From assembly GCF_902493215.1 (NCBI RefSeq), contig NZ_CABUOL010000005.1, positions 124,001 through 188,000 of the forward strand: a DNA stretch of 64,000 nucleotides. Direction: 5' to 3'. How positions within the stretch are numbered: the stretch's first letter is position 1; the number at the start of each line of letters is the position of its first letter. A model generated the notes under the pieces. That model was not told the DNA's origin and ran no database searches. It was given only the letters and a program-made list of their open reading frames with translations. Positions 60,547 to 64,000 of this stretch are shown one piece after another. The translations under genes were made by a program, and so were the position numbers. This DNA is from an uncultured Mediterranea sp. GTDB taxonomy: Bacteria; Bacteroidota; Bacteroidia; Bacteroidales; Bacteroidaceae.

Positions 60547-60755
60547 CAAAGATAGTTATTTTTATGTTATATAGCACATTATTAGTCTTTTTTCTCCCAA
60601 TAATGTAAGAAAAAAGGGAATTTATTTCATCGAGTTACACTTTAGTAACGTAAAATACCACTTTGGAGATGTAAGATATTGCATCAGAAGCCCCAATAAA
60701 AACACAAATACCAGTATAACACCTACAACATACTCTGAAAATTTTAATAACTTTG
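60547..60755. promoter_or_regulatory. two -7 boxes in the 60.48-60.80 kb gap
   Basis: A minus-strand TATCTTTG (60554-60547) serves the small winged-helix gene. A plus-strand TAACTTTG (60748-60755) serves the hypothetical gene at 60805. Two near-copies of a CACTTTnGnnAnGTAAnATA unit lie 21 bp apart at 60638 and 60659. Nothing else is recognised in the 325-bp gap. Confidence 0.5.
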
Positions 60756-60804
60756 TTACAAGCAATTTTATTTGAAAAATCCGTTTTTTAGTAGTGAAAC
60801 CGAC

Positions 60805-61113
60805 ATGACACAGCCCAAATTCATCATTACCCAGGACGGATATTTCCGCCTGGGAATGGTTTATCAGCACAAAGACCTGCTACTGGCAGGTGATCAATGC
60901 ATAGGAGGAGGCTACTATCGCTTCGACTATGTATCAAATCGTATTATTCTCGACAGAAGCTCGTACGACTTCGGCAAACCGAAATGGTACCTGCTGAACA
61001 CGCTAAAGGTACCATCGGTCTATCGAAACCTACGCATTGTCTATCTATATGACGACGGTTATCACGATGATTTCAATGTTAGCGATGAACTAAGAATAGA
61101 GTATTACGACTGA
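60805..61113 (+). CDS. hypothetical protein
   Basis: The protein of 102 residues begins MTQPKFIITQDGYFRLG. It is rich in Tyr, Asp and aromatic residues (YRNLRIVYLYDDGYHDDFN) and contains a GGGYYRFDYVSNRIILDRSS stretch. No signal peptide and no recognised family. The upstream in-frame ATG at 60772 lies close to the -7 box, so 60805 is chosen. It is convergent with the C-GCAxxG-C-C gene. Confidence 0.65.
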   Translation: MTQPKFIITQDGYFRLGMVYQHKDLLLAGDQCIGGGYYRFDYVSNRIILDRSSYDFGKPKWYLLNTLKVPSVYRNLRIVYLYDDGYHDDFNVSDELRIEYYD

Positions 61114-61133
61114 CAGATAATTCCTTTGTATTA

Positions 61134-61601
61134 TCAGATGTTGTTCTTTTTCTCCAAGTGTTCTACCCAAATGCGAGCCGCCTCTTCGACCATGTGGGCA
61201 CAGGGACGCTTGGCATAATATTGTTTAGTACGTTCATCGGGAACACTCGTAATTTCAGGCTTCTTCAACCCCAGAAGCTCGGCACAAATCAACGAACCAT
61301 TGCGTTTTCGGAATTCTTCGGCCAACTGCTGTACAAGGGCATAATTGGCGGCCTTACTTTCACGGTCTTTGCCCTCGACGGCACACTTCTCCAGACCGGC
61401 CAACATGAACAGGCCACAGGCAGCACCACAGGTCATACGCATACGACCGATACCTCCACCAAAAGAGGCAGCCATGTGAAGGGCCTGCTCTTCGGTAAAT
61501 CCATATTGGTCGGCAAAGGCCGTCACTACCGACTGGGCGCAGTTGAAACCACTCTTGAAAAGGGCGACGGCCTTTTCTATTCTCTTTTCATTTTCTTCCA
61601 T
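61134..61601 (-). CDS. C-GCAxxG-C-C family protein
   Basis: The protein of about 155 residues has conserved cysteines: NCAQSVV, TCGAACGLFMLAG and SLICAELLG, then CAHMVEEAARIW near the C-terminus. This is the redox/metal-binding C_GCAxxG_C_C family (PF09719). Members often sit beside metal transporters or redox enzymes. Here it directly follows mntH with 25 bp between. A metal role is inferred. Confidence 0.85.
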   Translation of the reverse strand: MEENEKRIEKAVALFKSGFNCAQSVVTAFADQYGFTEEQALHMAASFGGGIGRMRMTCGAACGLFMLAGLEKCAVEGKDRESKAANYALVQQLAEEFRKRNGSLICAELLGLKKPEITSVPDERTKQYYAKRPCAHMVEEAARIWVEHLEKKNNI

Positions 61602-61626
61602 ATCGTTCTCTAATAAATTCATCTTT

Positions 61627-62889
61627 TTATAATAATTCCGATACTATCAGCCAAATGTTGAGTACGGTGACCACGGAGGCTATAAAATAGAGTACCCCAC
61701 TACTCCATCGGCTGTTGGCATATTTCCCCATAACACGTACAGAAGACGTTAACCCAACCTGAAGGAATACCGTAAACGGCAACTGAAGACTCAACACCAT
61801 CTGCGATATCAGCAATCCCTTAAAAGGATCTCCGATAAAAAATATCAGCAAAAGGGCCACACCCAACGAAAGCACAACGCCGACCTGCGAATGGCTGTCC
61901 TTGATGTGATAGGACTCACCAAACATTCCGGCAAAAATAGAACCGGCCGCCATACCGCTGGTGATGGTGGACGAAATGCCGGCCATAAGCAAAGCCAAGG
62001 CAAAGATGATGGCAGCATTATTGCCCAGCAAAGGCTCGAGCAACGACTTGGCCTGCTGAAGTTCGTCTACGGGAACGCCTGCCTGAAAGAAGGTAGAGGC
62101 AGCCAACAGAATCATGGCACTATTGATGGCCCAACCGACTACCATGGAAAACAGGGTATCGAACAGTTCGTACTTCAAGACACGGCGGATAGAGGAATCG
62201 TCCTGCTTGTTGTATTCGTGGCTCTGGATGACTTCGGAATGCAGAAACAGATTGTGGGGCATGACTACGGCACCCAATACACTCATGACAATGAGCATGC
62301 TACCCTGGGGTAACGAAGGCGTAACCCACGAAGCGGCTGCCAACGGCCAGTCGATCTTCACCAGGAACAGTTCGTAAATGAACGAAAGTCCAATGACGGA
62401 TACAAAAGCTATGATGGCGCGCTCTATCTTCTTATAGGAATTGGTGAAAAGCATCAGCAACACAAAGACGGTGGTAAGCAAGGCTCCCCACGGAATGGGG
62501 ATGCCGAACAGCATCTGCAAAGCGATGGCACCACCCAGGATTTCGGCCAGCGAGGTGGAAATGGAAGCCAAGACTGCCGTTGCCAATATGGGCTTTGAGA
62601 CCCAGGCAGGGGTGTACTTGGTAGCGGCTTCGGAAAGACAGAGACCGGTAACGATGCCTAGATGGGCTACATTGTGCTGCAGGATGATGAGCATTACGGT
62701 AGACAAGGTCACCACCCACAAAAGGGCATAACCAAACTCCGACCCGGCAGCAAAGTTGGAAGCCCAATTACCGGGATCGATAAAGCCGACCGTTACCAAC
62801 ATACCTGGCCCAATATACTTGAATACATCGAGCCCACCCAAATATCGTTTATGGTCTTTCCGCTTGAGATCTTTCAGAATATTCTTCAT
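61627..62889 (-). CDS. mntH: Nramp-family divalent metal transporter (MntH)
   Basis: The 420-residue transporter has 11 membrane segments. The metal-binding motif is GFIDPGNWASN (Asp and Asn) in helix 1, and MPHNLFLHS is in helix 6. It imports Mn2+ or Fe2+ with protons. The frame opens at 62922, but ATG 62889 begins MKNILKDLKRKDHKR. The minus-strand -7 box TATTTTTG is at 62919-62912. It is cotranscribed with the downstream cysteine-rich gene. Confidence 0.94.
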   Translation of the reverse strand: MKNILKDLKRKDHKRYLGGLDVFKYIGPGMLVTVGFIDPGNWASNFAAGSEFGYALLWVVTLSTVMLIILQHNVAHLGIVTGLCLSEAATKYTPAWVSKPILATAVLASISTSLAEILGGAIALQMLFGIPIPWGALLTTVFVLLMLFTNSYKKIERAIIAFVSVIGLSFIYELFLVKIDWPLAAASWVTPSLPQGSMLIVMSVLGAVVMPHNLFLHSEVIQSHEYNKQDDSSIRRVLKYELFDTLFSMVVGWAINSAMILLAASTFFQAGVPVDELQQAKSLLEPLLGNNAAIIFALALLMAGISSTITSGMAAGSIFAGMFGESYHIKDSHSQVGVVLSLGVALLLIFFIGDPFKGLLISQMVLSLQLPFTVFLQVGLTSSVRVMGKYANSRWSSGVLYFIASVVTVLNIWLIVSELL

Positions 62890-62936
62890 ATACCTTTGAT
62901 GTAGTGAGTGACAAAAATACAAAATATTGTAATAAA

Positions 62937-62969
62937 AAAAGCCGGAAGGATAATTTCCAACCGGCTTTT
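62937..62969 (-). terminator. terminator after the TSCPD gene
   Basis: AAAAGCCGG (62937-62945) pairs with CCGGCTTTT (62961-62969). On the minus strand it is followed by TTTTTTTATT. It also insulates the mntH promoter. Confidence 0.85.
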
Positions 62970-63000
62970 ATATGATAAACAAGAACTAAAGGTATATTGT

Positions 63001-63255
63001 TCAATATCCCATTTCATGAAGGGCCTGACAAAGCTGATCGGGGCATGACGTGGGACGCATGCCACAACGGATACCCTCCAAACGGGCAATGACTTCTTTG
63101 ACAGGCATACCTTTCACTAACCGGCAGATGCCTTGCAGATTGCCGTTACAACCGCTCCAGAACTCGATGTCCTTAATGATACCGTCTTCCACCTGGAGGT
63201 TGATATCGGTACTGCACGTACCTTTCGTCTTGTAATGGTAGGTCACTGCAGCCAT
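63001..63255 (-). CDS. TSCPD-domain protein
   Basis: The 84-residue protein starts YHYKTKGTCSTDINLQVEDGII and has cysteines spaced as in the TSCPD/TIGR03905 family (GTCS, SGCNGNL, GIRCG, TSCPDQL). The domain is also the C-terminal part of some ribonucleotide reductases. Function unknown. It overlaps the yebC stop by 1 bp, a coupling signal. Confidence 0.9.
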   Translation of the reverse strand: MAAVTYHYKTKGTCSTDINLQVEDGIIKDIEFWSGCNGNLQGICRLVKGMPVKEVIARLEGIRCGMRPTSCPDQLCQALHEMGY

Positions 63256-63986
63256 TATTCTTCTTCCGGCTTCATGTTGGTATAAACCGTCTGTACATCG
63301 TCGAACTCTTCGAGACGCTCGATCATCTTGTTGATGGTTTCGCGATGTTCGGGCTCGATGTCCTTCAGGTCATTGGGAATATAGGTGAAGTCGCCGCCGA
63401 CATCTTCGAAACCGCACTCTTCGAGGTGTTTCTGGATAGCAGCATAGCTCTTCGGATCACCGTAGATGGTGATGGTACCTTCTTCTTCGTCTTCTTCGTA
63501 GTCTTCGTCTACATCGAAGTCGATCATGTCGAGGATGAATTCTTCCATGTCCATGCCGTCTTTCTTCTTGAACGTGAACACGCACTTGTGGTCGAAGAGG
63601 AAAGCCAGCGAACCCATTGTACCAAGGTTGCCGCCAAACTTGTTGAATACCGAACGGACATCGGCAACGGTACGGGTGGGATTGTCGGTCAGCGTATCTA
63701 CAAATACTGCAATGCCGTGAGGGCCGTAGCCTTCGTATGTCATGCCCTTGTAATCGCTCTGGTCCTTACCCATTGCGTTCTTGATGGCACGCTCGATATT
63801 GTCCTTCGGCATGTTCTCGCGCTTACAGGTGGCGATAACCGAACGCAGTGTAGGGTTGTTTTCGGGTTCCGGACCGCCTGCCTTTACGGCAATGGCGATT
63901 TGTTTGCCCAGACGTGTAAATGTTTTGGCCATGTGGCCCCATCTTTTCAGCTTGGTAGCTTTTCTATATTCAAACGCTCTTCCCAT
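63255..63986 (-). CDS. yebC: YebC/PmpR-family regulator
   Basis: The 243-residue protein has a three-domain YebC layout with the N-terminal KRWGHMAKTFTRLGKQIAIAVKAGG segment, PKDNIERAIKNAMGKDQSD and the acidic central part (DEDYEEDEEEGTITIYG). Some YebC proteins act on translation of proline-rich proteins, others on transcription. The start lies 14 bp from the window end, so the promoter is outside. Confidence 0.95.
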   Translation of the reverse strand: MGRAFEYRKATKLKRWGHMAKTFTRLGKQIAIAVKAGGPEPENNPTLRSVIATCKRENMPKDNIERAIKNAMGKDQSDYKGMTYEGYGPHGIAVFVDTLTDNPTRTVADVRSVFNKFGGNLGTMGSLAFLFDHKCVFTFKKKDGMDMEEFILDMIDFDVDEDYEEDEEEGTITIYGDPKSYAAIQKHLEECGFEDVGGDFTYIPNDLKDIEPEHRETINKMIERLEEFDDVQTVYTNMKPEEE

Positions 63987-64000
63987 GGGAGTAATGTTTT

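Noticed and set aside
1..64000. Integrated phage, insertion sequence or other mobile element
   Set aside because: No integrase, transposase, terminal inverted repeats or att-like duplications were seen; the genes are mostly housekeeping or envelope types.

Overview
The window is chromosomal DNA from a gut-type member of the Bacteroidales, most likely Bacteroides or Phocaeicola. The signs are promoters of the TTTG-N19-TAnnTTTG type in front of many genes, few clear Shine-Dalgarno sequences, a TonB receptor with a carboxypeptidase-regulatory-like N-terminus, a BspA-type leucine-rich-repeat lipoprotein, a six-gene Nqr operon and a DUF5686 outer-membrane protein. No phage, insertion sequence, CRISPR array or integron was seen. 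There is one tRNA, tRNA-Lys(TTT), and no rRNA.

Layout. 1-3.1 kb: DUF4492-cydA-cydB (cytochrome bd oxidase), minus strand. 3.4-10.2 kb, plus strand: a MacAB-TolC-like tripartite exporter (TolC, adaptor, ATPase, permease), then a LytS/LytTR two-component pair. 10.2-10.5 kb: a candidate orphan small RNA with its own promoter and terminator. 10.5-16.4 kb: nqrABCDEF, minus strand. 16.6-24.4 kb: exported C1 peptidase, BamA/TamA-type barrel, carboxyltransferase (oxaloacetate decarboxylase/pyruvate carboxylase type), M16 protease. 24.7-31.5 kb: TRIC channel, a divergent WecB-like epimerase, DUF5686 protein, rarA, D-2-hydroxyacid dehydrogenase. 31.5-37.3 kb: TonB receptor, duplicated-domain surface lipoprotein and secreted DNA/RNA nuclease. 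37.7-45.4 kb: ABC-F ATPase, tRNA-Lys, small lipoprotein, small barrel protein, and the polyphosphate genes ppk1 and Ppx/GppA behind a glycosyltransferase. 45.5-51.2 kb: orphan HicB-like protein, then map - secreted HExxH protein - rmuC - xpt - xanthine permease, probably one operon. 51.2-55 kb: LuxR-type regulator divergent from a DUF1349 protein, then blaI-blaR1. 55.5-64 kb: cation/proton antiporter, lepA, LRR lipoprotein, a small winged-helix protein, a hypothetical gene, mntH with a C-GCAxxG-C-C protein, and yebC with a TSCPD protein.

How the genes work together. Cytochrome bd and Na+-NQR are the respiratory modules (oxygen scavenging and sodium-motive force). The exporter is followed directly by the LytTR pair that may control it or itself. 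xpt and the permease form a xanthine salvage unit with a three-tier RNA hairpin between them. The TonB/lipoprotein/nuclease locus looks like a surface nucleic-acid capture or scavenging system, which is inference only.

Most unusual signals: three intergenic arrays of contiguous 22-23-bp tandem repeats that differ in sequence but share a design (a 13-14-bp near-palindrome per unit); the TonB-lipoprotein-nuclease locus; the orphan small RNA; the xpt-permease leader hairpin; two back-to-back -7 boxes forming a perfect 18-bp palindrome; and a WecB homologue lacking the usual catalytic His and Glu.
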